Source: Gordonia sp. ABSL11-1 (lineage in GTDB: Bacteria > Actinomycetota > Actinomycetes > Mycobacteriales > Mycobacteriaceae). Taken from it: a stretch of DNA of 55,024 nucleotides. Of this stretch, positions 1 through 9,548 are shown in pieces. The notes under the pieces are model-generated. The model ran no database searches, was not told where the DNA came from, and saw only the letters and a program-made list of their open reading frames with translations. The position numbers and the translations under genes are program-made. Numbering within the stretch: position 1 is the first letter of the stretch; each line of letters begins with the position of its first letter. The stretch lies in contig NZ_JASXSI010000029.1 of the NCBI RefSeq assembly GCF_030315685.1, forward strand, positions 1 through 55,024. The letters are read 5' to 3'.

Positions 1-648
1 AATGATCTGAAACGCGAAGCTGGTGTGGCGACCACCGCCACCGGGTCGCTGCTGCCGATCGGCGACGTGATCCGACTGGCTGCCGACGCCCAGCAGTATT
101 TGGCGGTCTTCGCCGAGCACACCGCGGTGCCGTTGTATCTGGGGCGGGCCAAACGGTTGGCCTCGCAAGGGCAACGGTTGGCCTCGTTCGCCCGACCCGA
201 CGGCGAGGTGTGCTCAGCGCCTGGCTGTGATCAGCCGGCCACCCAGGTCGAGATGCACCACGCTGCACAGGATTTCGCCGAGGGCGGCGCGACTGACATC
301 GTCGACTTGGCGCCGGCGTGTCCCAAGCACAATCGGATGGTCGGGCATCGGGTCGGGCAGTTCACCACCGGTGTATACCGAGTTGGCCCGCACGCAGGGC
401 GTGCCTGGTGGCGGCGCAACAGTTCTCCCGATGCGCCACCCAATCCCGAGCAGATGAATCGGCGTCCCGACATCGCATCGCTCTACAACCAGTATTTGGG
501 GCAGGCGCGTGCCCGGATGCACCCACCACCACCGACAACCGAACCACCACCGGAGTCCAGGCTGCAGCTCGCGGAGACCATCCCGCCACCGCTCTCGGTC
601 GTGGAAGCACGCCTGGCACTCCTGCTCGTCACGGGCACCCGCTCCTGA
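1..648 (+). CDS. HNH endonuclease signature protein (DUF222/13E12-type), C-terminal part
   Basis: The reading frame is open from the first base of the window, so the gene starts upstream and only its C-terminal part is seen. An HNH-type zinc-ribbon motif is visible: a CSAPGC cysteine pair, an MHHA histidine pair and a CPKH knuckle, followed by a proline-rich tail. Proteins of this kind (DUF222 plus HNH, also called 13E12 repeat proteins) occur in many copies in Mycobacteriales genomes. A nuclease role is inferred from the motif, and the biological role is unknown. No terminal repeats or partner transposase are visible. A member of the multicopy family is likely, and it is not part of an operon with what follows. 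Confidence 0.8.
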   Translation, partial: NDLKREAGVATTATGSLLPIGDVIRLAADAQQYLAVFAEHTAVPLYLGRAKRLASQGQRLASFARPDGEVCSAPGCDQPATQVEMHHAAQDFAEGGATDIVDLAPACPKHNRMVGHRVGQFTTGVYRVGPHAGRAWWRRNSSPDAPPNPEQMNRRPDIASLYNQYLGQARARMHPPPPTTEPPPESRLQLAETIPPPLSVVEARLALLLVTGTRS

Positions 649-797
649 CCGTGGTCCGGGCCTGACAGCTCGCCGACCGAGCCCAAGACTTCATCGAGTG
701 TGCCCACCGCCACGGGGACACTCGACAAGAATTGAGCACGGTCAGCGCTGTGCGGCGGACTCACGCTCGATGGTGTGAGGTGACCGCCGCCGAGCCG

Positions 798-1320
798 TCA
801 TGGCCCTTGTGGGTGGTCTCGGAGCTGAGTGCAGCCGCTGGCAATGGCGTGAATCCCCAGGTCCTCGCTGCGGATTCCGTCGAGAAAGGAGGTCAGGTAT
901 CGCTCGTAGACGTCGGGGGCGACGTCGCGGGTGCTGTCCATGATGGGGGCCATCGCCGACTGGATGAACGTGACATCGGTCGGTTCGAAGTCGTCGCGGA
1001 TGACTCGGGCCTCCTTGGCGCGCCGTACGAGTTCGACGATCAGGGAAGCGATACGGACGCGGACGTCGGCGATCCGTGTGTCGCCGAGGGTCGGATCGTC
1101 GAGGATCTGATGCAGACCGCGATCGCCGAACTGCATCCGCAGCGCGCGTCTCAGGTGAGTAGGTCAGCGCCTTCCACGGGTCTGGTTCGTCGAGCGCTTC
1201 CCGGGCGACCGCCTCGACCGGCCTGCAGCCGTTCTTCGAACAGCGTGTCGATGATCTCTTCCTTGTTCGCGAAACGACGGGACGCCGTGCCGACCCCGAC
1301 GCCTGCATGTTCCGTACGCG
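798..1320 (-). pseudogene. TetR family regulator remnant
   Basis: Three reading frames must be joined to recover a TetR-like protein. The end of the helix-turn-helix (GVGVGTASRRFANKEEI, near 1310-1250) lies in one frame. A middle stretch (EAVAREALDEPDPWKALT) lies in a second. The C-terminal domain from MQFGDRGLHQ to the stop at 798 lies in a third. The beginning of the DNA-binding domain is missing: directly before the HTH, on the opposite strand, lies a short in-frame tail ending at a TAG near 1390 whose parent gene I do not recognise. The gene is broken by at least two frameshifts and a 5' deletion. Sequencing errors could explain the frameshifts but not the missing N-terminus. Confidence 0.75.
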
Positions 1321-1393
1321 CCGGAACCCGTCGACAAGGAGGTCACCGACGCCATGCCGCTGGACCTGGACGTCGTGACCTTCGGCGGGTAGG

Positions 1394-3466
1394 TCAAAGG
1401 TGAGAGTGCGCCGCTCCGCGCGACGTCTCGTCGCGGCCCAGGATCTTCGCGTACCACGACCCCAGGGCGAGCAGGCTCAGGCCGACCACGATGAACACGA
1501 CGACCCGGAAGATGCCGTCGAGGGTGGCCAGATCGAACAGGAACAGTTTCGCCATGGCCGCTGCGACGAGGGCCAGTCCGCCGGTCACCGCGGCGTTGCG
1601 TGAGGGGCCGTGCATCCTGCGTGCGTAGAGAAGTGCCGTCGTTGCCAACGCCATCCAGCAGATGGTGGTCGCGACGTGTCCCGCGAGAAACCCTCGGTCC
1701 CCGCCGATGAGCACACCCACCACCACGCTGACCAGGGCGACGGCGTAGATGACGGTGACTGCCGCGACCGAGGAGGCCAGCCGACCCACCCAGGCGAGTT
1801 CCGGGGCGGTGCCGATCATCTGCGTCACCGCCCTGGCGATCACCACGGCCGCAGCGGCCAACAGCAGGCCCGAGATCAGGATCGTGGGCGATGCGGCCGC
1901 CGCTGTGGCATCCGCGTCGGAGAGGACGCGGATCGGGGCGTCGGTGAGCAGACCCTGAAGACCGAACAGCCAGAACATGATCGAACTGCCGAGCCACACC
2001 GGCGCCAGGGTCGACCGTGACCGGGTGGAACGTGGCCCCGTGGAACGCGACTGCGTGAAAGCTGATCGGGCCGCGGTTGCTCCGATCGCCGACAGGCCGA
2101 GGATCACGGGCACCGCGACATCGGCATCGAAGGCGACTGCGGTCGCGATGAGCAGCAACACCGCTGCGAGCGCGGCGAGGACCTGACGTACGACCGGGGA
2201 GAAGCCCCGCCGGTCACGGCACAGACCGACGACGGCGAGGACGAGCGCGGCGGACGCTCCCGCGATGCCCGCCGCGGTGACTCTGTCGACCACCGCGCCC
2301 GATGCCAGCACCGGGATGGTCGAGCAGACCACGATGACCGCATGGGCAACGCCGTGGGTACTGTTCGGGAGCAGGATCACCGCGGACCCCAGAGCGAGGA
2401 CCAGCGTCAGGGACACCGCGAGCGAATACTGCCACGCGGAGCCGGTGTCCGACGAGGTGATCGAGGTGAACACCGCGATCAGCGTCAGCGGAACCACCGG
2501 GGCCGCCATCCGGACGGCGTGCAACCAGATCCAGTCGCGGCCGATCTGAACACCCAGTCCGGCTGCGGCGAGGACGATCATGAACGCGATCAGCACGAGG
2601 TCGAGCCCGTCGGTCAACACCGGAGCCAGGACGATCAGCGGTACGACGACGAGCAGGCCGAGTGCTTCACTGTCCCAGAGCCGTGCGATCGCGAGCCCGC
2701 CGCCGGCGACGACCGCGGCCACGGTCAGTCCGGCGACGATGGGCAGCCAGCCGTAGATCCTGGTGGCGGCAAGGACGTCCAGATAGGCGGCGGCGACTCC
2801 GGTCGCCGCGAGGGCGACGGCGCCGGTGCGCCCATCGGCCCTGCGGCGCAACCAGGCTGCCGCACCGATGAGCCCGCCGGCGAGGATCGCGCCACCGGCG
2901 ACCCGGAACTCCGGTCGCAGAACGCCGGCCTGCGCGGCGAGCACCAGCAACAGTGCGACGCCGATGAGCGTGACGGCGACCCCCGCCGCGGCCAGGAGCT
3001 TGCCGACCGTACCCCGATCCGACGCCGACGAAATGCTCTCGGACAGAGATGGTCTGGGCGGTGTCGGCGGCAATGTGGGTGGCGGTGCCTGCGGGTGTGG
3101 CCGTCCGATGTGGGCCCGGGGGGCATACCCCTGGGGAGGATATGGCTGTGTCTGATTCTGGTGAGCCGGATAGTGCTGCGCCGGATATGGCTGTGGCGCA
3201 TACGACTGGATCGGCGTCGGCCCTCCCGGATACGCTCGGCCGGGGTAGGCCTGGGTGGCCATCTGTGGGTACGGCGTCGCGACCGGTGGTGCGGGGTGCG
3301 GGGCCGGTCCGTCGGACTGTGGCCGACGCGCACCGCGCGACGCCAGGACCGTCCGCAGCTCCTCGAACTCTGCAGACACGGTGGACATCTGGCGCGAGAT
3401 ACCGGCGAACTCGGCGGCGATCCGGTCCAGGACCGCGGTGGGCTCGGCGTCGGGTGATGTGGTCAT
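1394..3466 (-). CDS. DUF2339 family multi-pass membrane protein
   Basis: A protein of 690 residues. The first 45 or so residues are a short helical region. Residues of about 50-130 are low complexity, rich in Pro, Tyr, Gln and His. The rest is a long series of hydrophobic segments, beginning with GKLLAAAGVAVTLIGVALLLVL, typical of DUF2339 membrane proteins. Function is unknown for the family. The start chosen is the ATG at 3466 (MTTSPDAEP); the upstream extension of the frame has no protein-like composition. It is transcribed alone, convergent to nothing recognisable on its 3' side. Confidence 0.8.
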   Translation of the reverse strand: MTTSPDAEPTAVLDRIAAEFAGISRQMSTVSAEFEELRTVLASRGARRPQSDGPAPHPAPPVATPYPQMATQAYPGRAYPGGPTPIQSYAPQPYPAQHYPAHQNQTQPYPPQGYAPRAHIGRPHPQAPPPTLPPTPPRPSLSESISSASDRGTVGKLLAAAGVAVTLIGVALLLVLAAQAGVLRPEFRVAGGAILAGGLIGAAAWLRRRADGRTGAVALAATGVAAAYLDVLAATRIYGWLPIVAGLTVAAVVAGGGLAIARLWDSEALGLLVVVPLIVLAPVLTDGLDLVLIAFMIVLAAAGLGVQIGRDWIWLHAVRMAAPVVPLTLIAVFTSITSSDTGSAWQYSLAVSLTLVLALGSAVILLPNSTHGVAHAVIVVCSTIPVLASGAVVDRVTAAGIAGASAALVLAVVGLCRDRRGFSPVVRQVLAALAAVLLLIATAVAFDADVAVPVILGLSAIGATAARSAFTQSRSTGPRSTRSRSTLAPVWLGSSIMFWLFGLQGLLTDAPIRVLSDADATAAAASPTILISGLLLAAAAVVIARAVTQMIGTAPELAWVGRLASSVAAVTVIYAVALVSVVVGVLIGGDRGFLAGHVATTICWMALATTALLYARRMHGPSRNAAVTGGLALVAAAMAKLFLFDLATLDGIFRVVVFIVVGLSLLALGSWYAKILGRDETSRGAAHSHL

Positions 3467-3552
3467 GACCCGAGCATGTCGCCGATTGCTCCCACGCGGA
3501 TGAGTAACGCTACTCACCTGCGTTGGGGGTTTGTCCCGGAAGGTGCCTCCGG

Positions 3553-3801
3553 TCAGTCGAGTCCCTGCTGCGCCGTCCGGTCGCCGCGCCGCGACGCGGC
3601 CCGCTGTACGAGAAAGATAGTCGTACCGAGCACTCCGACGGCCAGTCCGACGAGACAGACCTGAACCGCGCGGTCGCCACCCCACCCGGTCATCCACACC
3701 ACGACGGTCGCGACCATCCACACGACCATCCCGGCGATGATGACGGGCTCGGGGGCTCGCAGGACGCGCGGGAGTTCGGGGATGTCGGATGCATCGGGCA
3801 T
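3553..3801 (-). CDS. DUF2530 domain membrane protein
   Basis: A small protein of 82 residues with two hydrophobic segments (IIAGMVVWMVATVVVW and VCLVGLAVGVLGTTIFLV) after a short N-terminus containing LPRVLRAPEP. This pattern is that of DUF2530, a conserved mycobacterial small membrane protein family of unknown role. The start at MPDASDIPEL is preferred because the longer frame runs into the divergent NCS2 gene. It lies back to back with the NCS2 permease, with only 22 bases between the two starts, so they probably share a promoter region. Confidence 0.75.
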   Translation of the reverse strand: MPDASDIPELPRVLRAPEPVIIAGMVVWMVATVVVWMTGWGGDRAVQVCLVGLAVGVLGTTIFLVQRAASRRGDRTAQQGLD

Positions 3802-3823
3802 GGCTTCAGAGTAACTTTCGACT

Positions 3824-5401
3824 GTGCCCACCGATCCGTCGAGCGAGCCCACGAAATCGTCGATCGAGTTCGCGGAGTCGTCGACGGCGTCCACCTCCTC
3901 ATCGAACGCGGCGTCACCACCGGCAGACCCACCGCCGACGGCAACCGGAGACACGCCGACGGCACACTCCGGGACCCTTGATCGCTTCTTCAAGATCAGT
4001 CAGCGTGGGTCGACGCCGAGCCGTGAGATCCGCGGCGGTCTCGTCACCTTCTTCACGATGGCCTACATCGTGGTGCTCAACCCGATCATCATCGGCGGCA
4101 TACCCGGGGGCGACAAGAACGCCGACGTCCTGGGCAACGTGCTCCCGCTCGCGCAGGTCGCGGCGGTCACCGCACTCGTCGCCGGCGTCATGTCGATCAT
4201 CTTCGGGCTCGTCGCCAACTACCCGTTCGCGATCGCCGCGGGGCTCGGCATCAACAGTCTGCTCGCGGTGACGATCGCACCGCAGATGACCTGGCCGGAG
4301 GCCATGGGTCTCGTCGTGATCGACGGCATCATCATCGTGTTGCTCGCGGTGACCGGATTCCGCACCGCCGTCTTCAACGCGGTCCCGGCCGAGCTGAAGG
4401 CGGCCATCGCAGCCGGTATAGGTGCGTTCATCGCCTTCATCGGTTTCGTCGACGCCGGGTTCGTCCGCCGGATCCCGGACGCAGCGGGCACGACGGTGCC
4501 GGTGCAGCTCGGCACCGACAACTCGATCACCACGGTCCCGACGCTCATCTTCTGCCTCGGTGTTCTGTTGATGGGCGTCCTGGTGGTCCGCAAGGTCCCC
4601 GGCGGTCTGTTGATCGGCATCGCGATCACGTCGATCGTGTCAATCATTCTGGAGGCGACTCTCGACCTGGGGTCAAGCGTCAGTAATCCGAACGGGTGGA
4701 GTTTGTCGGTCCCCGAAGTGCCGGACGGACTCGGCGGGCTGCCCGATCTGAATCTGGTCTTCGACGTCGATCTGTTCGGCGCCTTCACCCGGATCGGGGT
4801 GCTCGCGGCCTCGGTTCTCGTATTCACTCTCGTGCTGTCGAACTTCTTCGACGCGATGGGCACGATGACCGGGCTGGGCAAGGAGGCGGGACTCGCCGAC
4901 GAGAAGGGAAACCTCCCCGGCATCGGCCGCGCACTCGTCGTCGAGGGCTCCGGTGCGATCGCCGGTGGTGTGGCGTCGTCGTCGTCGAACACGGTCTTCG
5001 TGGAGTCGGCGTCGGGTATCGCGGAAGGGGCCCGCACGGGTCTCGCCAACATCGTGACCGGTGTGTTGTTCCTGGTTGCGATGTTCCTGACCCCGCTCTA
5101 CGAGGTCATCCCGCTGGAGGCGGTCGCGCCCGCACTGGTCGTCGTCGGGGCACTGATGATCGGTCAGGTCACCTCGATCGACTTCACCAAGTTCTCCTAC
5201 GCCCTGCCGACGTTCCTGACCATCGTCACCATGCCGTTCACCTACTCGATCGCCAACGGCATCGGCGTCGGATTCATCAGCTGGGTGGTCATGGCGGTGG
5301 CATCCGGGAAGGCCAGAACCGTCCACCCGCTGCTCTGGATCGTCGCCGCGGTGTTCGTCGCCTACTTCGCGCGCGGACCGATCTCCGACCTCATCGGCTG
5401 A
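3824..5401 (+). CDS. NCS2 family nucleobase permease (AzgA-like)
   Basis: A protein of 525 residues starting at GTG. After an N-terminal tail of about 60 residues rich in Ser, Thr, Ala and Pro come about 12-14 hydrophobic segments. The AzgA/PbuG subgroup signatures are clear: EIRGGLVTFFTMAYIVVLNP near the start, an AGLGINSLLAVTI segment, and NFFDAMGTMTGLGKEAGL plus a VEGSGAIAGGVASSSSNTVFVESASG segment in the middle. This family imports adenine, guanine or hypoxanthine by proton symport across the cell membrane. The exact base cannot be read from sequence. It is divergent from DUF2530 and followed by a MarR gene. Confidence 0.88.
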   Translation: MPTDPSSEPTKSSIEFAESSTASTSSSNAASPPADPPPTATGDTPTAHSGTLDRFFKISQRGSTPSREIRGGLVTFFTMAYIVVLNPIIIGGIPGGDKNADVLGNVLPLAQVAAVTALVAGVMSIIFGLVANYPFAIAAGLGINSLLAVTIAPQMTWPEAMGLVVIDGIIIVLLAVTGFRTAVFNAVPAELKAAIAAGIGAFIAFIGFVDAGFVRRIPDAAGTTVPVQLGTDNSITTVPTLIFCLGVLLMGVLVVRKVPGGLLIGIAITSIVSIILEATLDLGSSVSNPNGWSLSVPEVPDGLGGLPDLNLVFDVDLFGAFTRIGVLAASVLVFTLVLSNFFDAMGTMTGLGKEAGLADEKGNLPGIGRALVVEGSGAIAGGVASSSSNTVFVESASGIAEGARTGLANIVTGVLFLVAMFLTPLYEVIPLEAVAPALVVVGALMIGQVTSIDFTKFSYALPTFLTIVTMPFTYSIANGIGVGFISWVVMAVASGKARTVHPLLWIVAAVFVAYFARGPISDLIG

Positions 5402-5547
5402 GCCGGCGTCGATCAAAGAGACCAATCTGCAACGCCCGTTGTGGGCAAATGCCGCTATTGCATGGCACCGACGCGGAAGTGAATTACGCTTAGCATCGGA
5501 AAACACGTGGTCTCAGACACAGATCGCACGAACAGGACACCTACGAC

Positions 5548-6018
5548 ATGACACTCACACACCTCGACCTCCAGGATCTCGACATGTCGGAACGGACCCT
5601 CTCCGGCGAGTTGTCCCTGGCCATCGTGCGATTGGCGAGACGGCTCCGGGGGAGACGGGTGAGCAAGGTCGTGTCGCTGACCCAGTTGTCGGCGATGTCG
5701 ACCCTCCATCACGAGGGGCCGATGACCCCTGGTGCTTTGGCCACGGCCGAACGTGTTCAGCCGCCGTCGATGACGCGGGTCATCGCATCGCTCTCGGACA
5801 TGGGCATGGTCCGCCGTGAGCCGCATCCGACCGATGGTCGTCAGGCGATCGTCACCCTGGCAGACCGCGGCAATGAGGTGATCAACGCCGAACTCGACGC
5901 CCGCGAGGAATGGCTGAGCGCACGCCTCGACGAGCTCACCCCGTCCGAGCGTGAGACGTTGGCAGCGGTCGTCCCGATCATCACCAAGATCATCAGCGGC
6001 GGCGACGACGGCCACTGA
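5548..6018 (+). CDS. MarR family transcriptional regulator
   Basis: A protein of up to 156 residues. The winged-helix core is visible: SLTQLSAMSTLHHEGPMTPGALA, then the recognition helix QPPSMTRVIASLSDMGMV, and a wing REPHPTDGRQAIVTL. It resembles Mycobacterium tuberculosis Rv0880 as I remember it. The true start may be the second ATG at 5584 (MSERTLSGELSLAI), since conserved homology begins there. MarR proteins bind palindromic DNA as dimers and usually respond to small phenolic or oxidative signals. The target is not evident here. Confidence 0.87.
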   Translation: MTLTHLDLQDLDMSERTLSGELSLAIVRLARRLRGRRVSKVVSLTQLSAMSTLHHEGPMTPGALATAERVQPPSMTRVIASLSDMGMVRREPHPTDGRQAIVTLADRGNEVINAELDAREEWLSARLDELTPSERETLAAVVPIITKIISGGDDGH

Positions 6019-6094
6019 GTCGCTTCTCCGGTAGTCGGCCCGCCGGTCAGCGGAGACGCTAGCGGCGGTTCACCAGGTGACGGCTCGGATCGCG

Positions 6095-7339
6095 TCAGAA
6101 GAACGTGCCGGCGAACGGGGCCTGTGTCGTCGTGAAAGCGCGGTCGAGGACGTCGAGCGTCTCCGGACCGTCCGTCCACAGCCGGTCAGCGGCCGCAAAG
6201 GTGCGTGCCGTCATCCCACCGAGGAACAGCGAGCCGAGGACCGAGATGTCGAGTCGGACCGTCGGCGCGGCCACGCTCGGTACCACGATGGCGCCGCCGT
6301 TGCGGATCGACAGGTCGAAGACGCCTCCGCGGCCGCGGAATTCGTCGGTCACCTCGATGACGACATCGAGATCGGCGGAATAGCTGCGCGCGGTCAGCGC
6401 CCGAGGGACGTCGAGGATGCGCAACCACATCTTGTCGTCGACGCCGGTCACCGACACCGCCCTGTGGTTGGTCAGCTTGGCCTGCAGCGGGTCGTCGACC
6501 GGGATCGACGCGGTGAGCGTGGGCAGGAGATCGAGTCCGACGAGGACGCGCCACAGATCGGTGTGGGCGGCGTCGGTGACGGCGAAGACCTCGGCGACGT
6601 CGGCACGAGTGGGCTCGATGGACGTGTTGATCCGGTAGCTCGCGTAACCGTCGGGATGCAGGAGGTAGTGCAGCCCGCTGCTGTGCGCCGGGCGCTGCGA
6701 TTCGCGGTCGGCCAGGATCGGATCCCACCAGGATCGTGACCGGGCGAGCGCGCCCGGGGTCATCGCCGCCCATCGTGCATGCAATTCGGGGATTCGCGCT
6801 GCGACGTCGTCGGCCGTGGCGTAGTTGACCGGCGACGACTTGCGGTCGGCCCGACGACGGACCTTCGCCGCGGCGAGGTCGACGCTGATCTCGGTGGAGA
6901 AGCACGCGGGGCCGAAGCCGAACCGCTCGTAGATCGTCGCCTCACTCGCGGTGAGGATGGCGAACACCTGCTCCTCGGACTCCCATTGATCGAACAGCTC
7001 CGTGATCATCGTCCGCAGGATCCCGCGGCGACGATGGGTACCGGCGACCGACACCCACGACAGACCGGCCGCGGGATGCTGCGTCTCGCCGGGCACGGTC
7101 ATCGTCATGCGGTAGAACATCGACACCCCGACGAGCGGTCGACCGACCAGTCCGTCGGGGTCGCGCACGAGGACGACGTCGGCGTTGTCGACCTTCCCGC
7201 GCATGTCCGCCTGCTCGGCCGCCGACAGCGGATTGGTGAACAAGAAGGCTCGGGCGTCGGTCGCGAAGATCTCGTCCCAGTCGTCGTCGGTGGCACGAGC
7301 CACGGTGAGTTCGGACGATGCGGCCTGCGGAATACTCAC
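6095..7339 (-). CDS. GNAT family N-acetyltransferase, Eis-like
   Basis: A protein of 414 residues. The N-terminal GNAT half has the acetyl-CoA binding segment (SWVSVAGTHRRRGILRTMITELFDQW). A central region and a C-terminal sterol-carrier-like domain follow, ending in a short hydrophobic-aromatic C-terminus (APFAGTFF). Length and layout match Eis (enhanced intracellular survival) proteins of about 400 residues, which acetylate amines such as aminoglycosides or protein lysines. The substrate here is unknown. It lies on the opposite strand between the MarR and TrmH genes, with a 103-base divergent gap to TrmH. Confidence 0.83.
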   Translation of the reverse strand: MSIPQAASSELTVARATDDDWDEIFATDARAFLFTNPLSAAEQADMRGKVDNADVVLVRDPDGLVGRPLVGVSMFYRMTMTVPGETQHPAAGLSWVSVAGTHRRRGILRTMITELFDQWESEEQVFAILTASEATIYERFGFGPACFSTEISVDLAAAKVRRRADRKSSPVNYATADDVAARIPELHARWAAMTPGALARSRSWWDPILADRESQRPAHSSGLHYLLHPDGYASYRINTSIEPTRADVAEVFAVTDAAHTDLWRVLVGLDLLPTLTASIPVDDPLQAKLTNHRAVSVTGVDDKMWLRILDVPRALTARSYSADLDVVIEVTDEFRGRGGVFDLSIRNGGAIVVPSVAAPTVRLDISVLGSLFLGGMTARTFAAADRLWTDGPETLDVLDRAFTTTQAPFAGTFF

Positions 7340-7442
7340 CCGACAACCGTTTCACAACGCCCTCGACAGGCATCGCCCAACCCCTCCGAAATCGCCATGG
7401 CCTGCCCGAAGCGGTCGCGCGGTGGCTTGGCAGACTGTCGAG

Positions 7443-8297
7443 GTGGACAGCATCCGAGTCGACGTCATCGACATCGACGACCCCGCCGATCCCCGCGTCG
7501 ACGACTTCCGCGATCTCAACTCGGTCGACCGCCGACCCGATCTTCCTGCACTCCCCGGCGGACGGGTCGGCAAAGGACTGGTGATCGCCGAGGGCGTGCT
7601 CGTCGTGCAACGCATGATCGCGTCGCGCTTCGCCCCGCACGCCTTCCTCGGCGTCGACAAACGACTGACCGAGCTCGCCGACGACCTCACCGAGCCGTCA
7701 CTCGACGGCGTGCCCTTCTATCGTGGGAGCGCCGAGGTGATGGCCGAGGTCGTCGGATTCCACCTGAACCGTGGTGTGCTGGGTGCGGCGCGCCGTCCAC
7801 CGGCCCTGCAGGTCGACGACGTGATCGCGATGGCACGAACCGTCGCGATCCTCGAAGGTGTCAACGACCACGAGAACATCGGCAGCATCTTCCGCAACGC
7901 CGCCGGTCTCGGAGTGGACGCGGTCCTGTTCGGCGCGGGATGCGCCGATCCGCTGTACCGACGGTGCGTCCGCGTGTCGATGGGGCATGCACTGCTGGTG
8001 CCATTCGCACGGTTCGACGACTGGCCGCGGGACCTTCCTACGGTGCGGGACGCGGGATTCCGGCTCGTCTCCCTCACCCCGGGGGAGGGCTCGGTCCCGC
8101 TCGCCTCCGCCGTCGATGCCGACCGGATCGCGTTCCTGGTGGGCGCGGAGGGGCCAGGACTGTCCGAGACGGCCATGCGCGCCAGCGATGTCCGCGCCCG
8201 AATCCCGATGAGCCGCGGCACCGATTCGCTCAACGTGGCGACGGCCGCGGCGATCGCGTTCTATGAACGAGCCCGATCGGGCACCATGGACGTATGA
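7443..8297 (+). CDS. TrmH family RNA methyltransferase (SpoU)
   Basis: A protein of 284 residues from the GTG at 7443. A substrate-binding N-terminal domain precedes the SPOUT domain with its three motifs: VNDHENIGSIFRNAAG, LVGAEGPGLS and IPMSRGTDSLNVATAAAIAFYE, which form the trefoil-knot SAM site. It methylates a ribose 2'-OH of rRNA or tRNA; the target cannot be named. The reading frame extends further upstream, but homology begins at VDSIRVDVIDIDDP. It overlaps the following DUF2537 gene by 4 bases, so the two are cotranscribed. Confidence 0.87.
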   Translation: MDSIRVDVIDIDDPADPRVDDFRDLNSVDRRPDLPALPGGRVGKGLVIAEGVLVVQRMIASRFAPHAFLGVDKRLTELADDLTEPSLDGVPFYRGSAEVMAEVVGFHLNRGVLGAARRPPALQVDDVIAMARTVAILEGVNDHENIGSIFRNAAGLGVDAVLFGAGCADPLYRRCVRVSMGHALLVPFARFDDWPRDLPTVRDAGFRLVSLTPGEGSVPLASAVDADRIAFLVGAEGPGLSETAMRASDVRARIPMSRGTDSLNVATAAAIAFYERARSGTMDV

Positions 8298-8644
8298 CCT
8301 CACCCGACCGCGAGCGTCCCCGGCGACTGTCCGCTGCTGCGCTCGCGTCGTCGGCGGCCGATGACGATCGGGTTGTCGAGCCGACGCCCTGGGGCCTGGG
8401 CATCACCGTGACCATCGCCTGCGCCCTGTTCGCGACGTTCCTGCTCGTCGGTGTCTACGAACTGATCGGCGGTCTCGTTCCGTGGCTGGGGGTGGCGGCA
8501 GTCGTCGTCGTGACGGTGGGCCTGGGATGGACCCTGTGGGATCTGCGCGATCGGCCCGTCTGGCGCTGGATCGTCTGGGGCAGCCTCATCGGACTGCTGG
8601 CCGGATCAGGTTCGGCCGTGGCACTTCTCGCGCTCGGGCGTTGA
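8294..8644 (+). CDS. DUF2537 family membrane protein
   Basis: A protein of 116 residues. A polar N-terminus is followed by three hydrophobic segments (ITVTIACALFATFLLVGVYE, WLGVAAVVVVTVGLGW and WIVWGSLIGLLAGSGSAVALLAL). It matches the small DUF2537 membrane proteins of Mycobacteriales that sit after the TrmH gene (Rv0881-Rv0882 in M. tuberculosis, from memory). The start ATG overlaps the TrmH stop (ATGA). Function is unknown. Confidence 0.8.
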   Translation: MTSPDRERPRRLSAAALASSAADDDRVVEPTPWGLGITVTIACALFATFLLVGVYELIGGLVPWLGVAAVVVVTVGLGWTLWDLRDRPVWRWIVWGSLIGLLAGSGSAVALLALGR

Positions 8645-8763
8645 TCGCTGCGCCGTCCGCCACTTGATCTGTGAGGAATGAGGCGCCAGCCGAGTGTCGA
8701 AGGGGGCCTTCGTGACACTCGGCCTTCGGCGCTGCGGACTTCTTCGGGATCGAGTGCGGACCG

Positions 8764-9537
8764 TCAGCCGAAGCCGAAGTACCGCGCCAACTTCCCGCGT
8801 CGTCGCGTCGGCTGTTCGGTATCGTCGGCGGGCTCCGGACCGACGGTCGCGACTCCGCTGCGATGCTGGTAGCGCTCCCTGTCCGCCGCCGACGGAACGT
8901 AATCGGACGGATGAATGGCGAACGCGGTGACGGGAATCCGGTTGGGATCGAGATCGGACTCGACGAATGGTGGGGTGAACCGGAATCCGAGCCACTCCCG
9001 GTTGGCCTGTTCGGCGAGTTGTTGCGGGTGGAACGGCAGGGCGAGCGGTTCGGGTGCGACCCCCGGCGCGTACTGCAGCGGGAAATCGCCCGCCCAGAAA
9101 GGCCTTTCGAACGGATAGGGGAGGCCGGTGTCCTCGACGATGGTGATCGGGTCGGCCGCGAACGATCGGCGCAGCTCGCCGTCCTCCCACCGGGCGAACG
9201 CACCCACCGAACGTTCCGGATCGGTGACCAGCAGCGTGGCCGCCGCGCTCTGTCGGATGGACGCGATCGTTCGGGTCAGGGTGGACGGCTCGGTCGTCGC
9301 GAACAGCGAGCAGGAGATCACGGCGAGACGCCCGTACCAGCCGGCGTAGACGTGGGCGTCCTGGGCGGATGCCGCGGCGGCCAAGCTGGTGTCGGCAACC
9401 GGCACCAGGACCCGGTCACCGTAGATTGCTTCCGCCAACTTCTGTGATGCGACAACGTCATTGGCCGCACATCCGCGGAGGAGTGCGACGGGATCGTCGC
9501 TGTCGAGGAACCAGAGGGTGACTGCGCGTGCCGACAC
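8764..9537 (-). CDS. conserved actinobacterial protein, DUF6928-like
   Basis: A protein of 257 residues from the GTG at 9537, 11 bases after the sepH stop; a longer start at 9594 would overlap sepH. It begins with ARAVTLWFLDSDDPVALLRG and contains LYPY-like and aromatic-rich segments (PFERPFWAGDFPLQY, LPFHPQQLAEQANREWLGF). No signal peptide, membrane segment or catalytic motif is recognised. The N-terminal pattern resembles DUF6928, a family of unknown function; that assignment is from memory and only moderate. It is likely cotranscribed with sepH. Confidence 0.65.
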   Translation of the reverse strand: MSARAVTLWFLDSDDPVALLRGCAANDVVASQKLAEAIYGDRVLVPVADTSLAAAASAQDAHVYAGWYGRLAVISCSLFATTEPSTLTRTIASIRQSAAATLLVTDPERSVGAFARWEDGELRRSFAADPITIVEDTGLPYPFERPFWAGDFPLQYAPGVAPEPLALPFHPQQLAEQANREWLGFRFTPPFVESDLDPNRIPVTAFAIHPSDYVPSAADRERYQHRSGVATVGPEPADDTEQPTRRRGKLARYFGFG

Positions 9538-9548
9538 GTCGATAGAGG

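Noticed and set aside
2342..3457. A 371-residue forward open frame over the DUF2339 gene
   Set aside because: Low-complexity Asp/Arg/Gly-rich shadow of the real gene; no ribosome site or domain.
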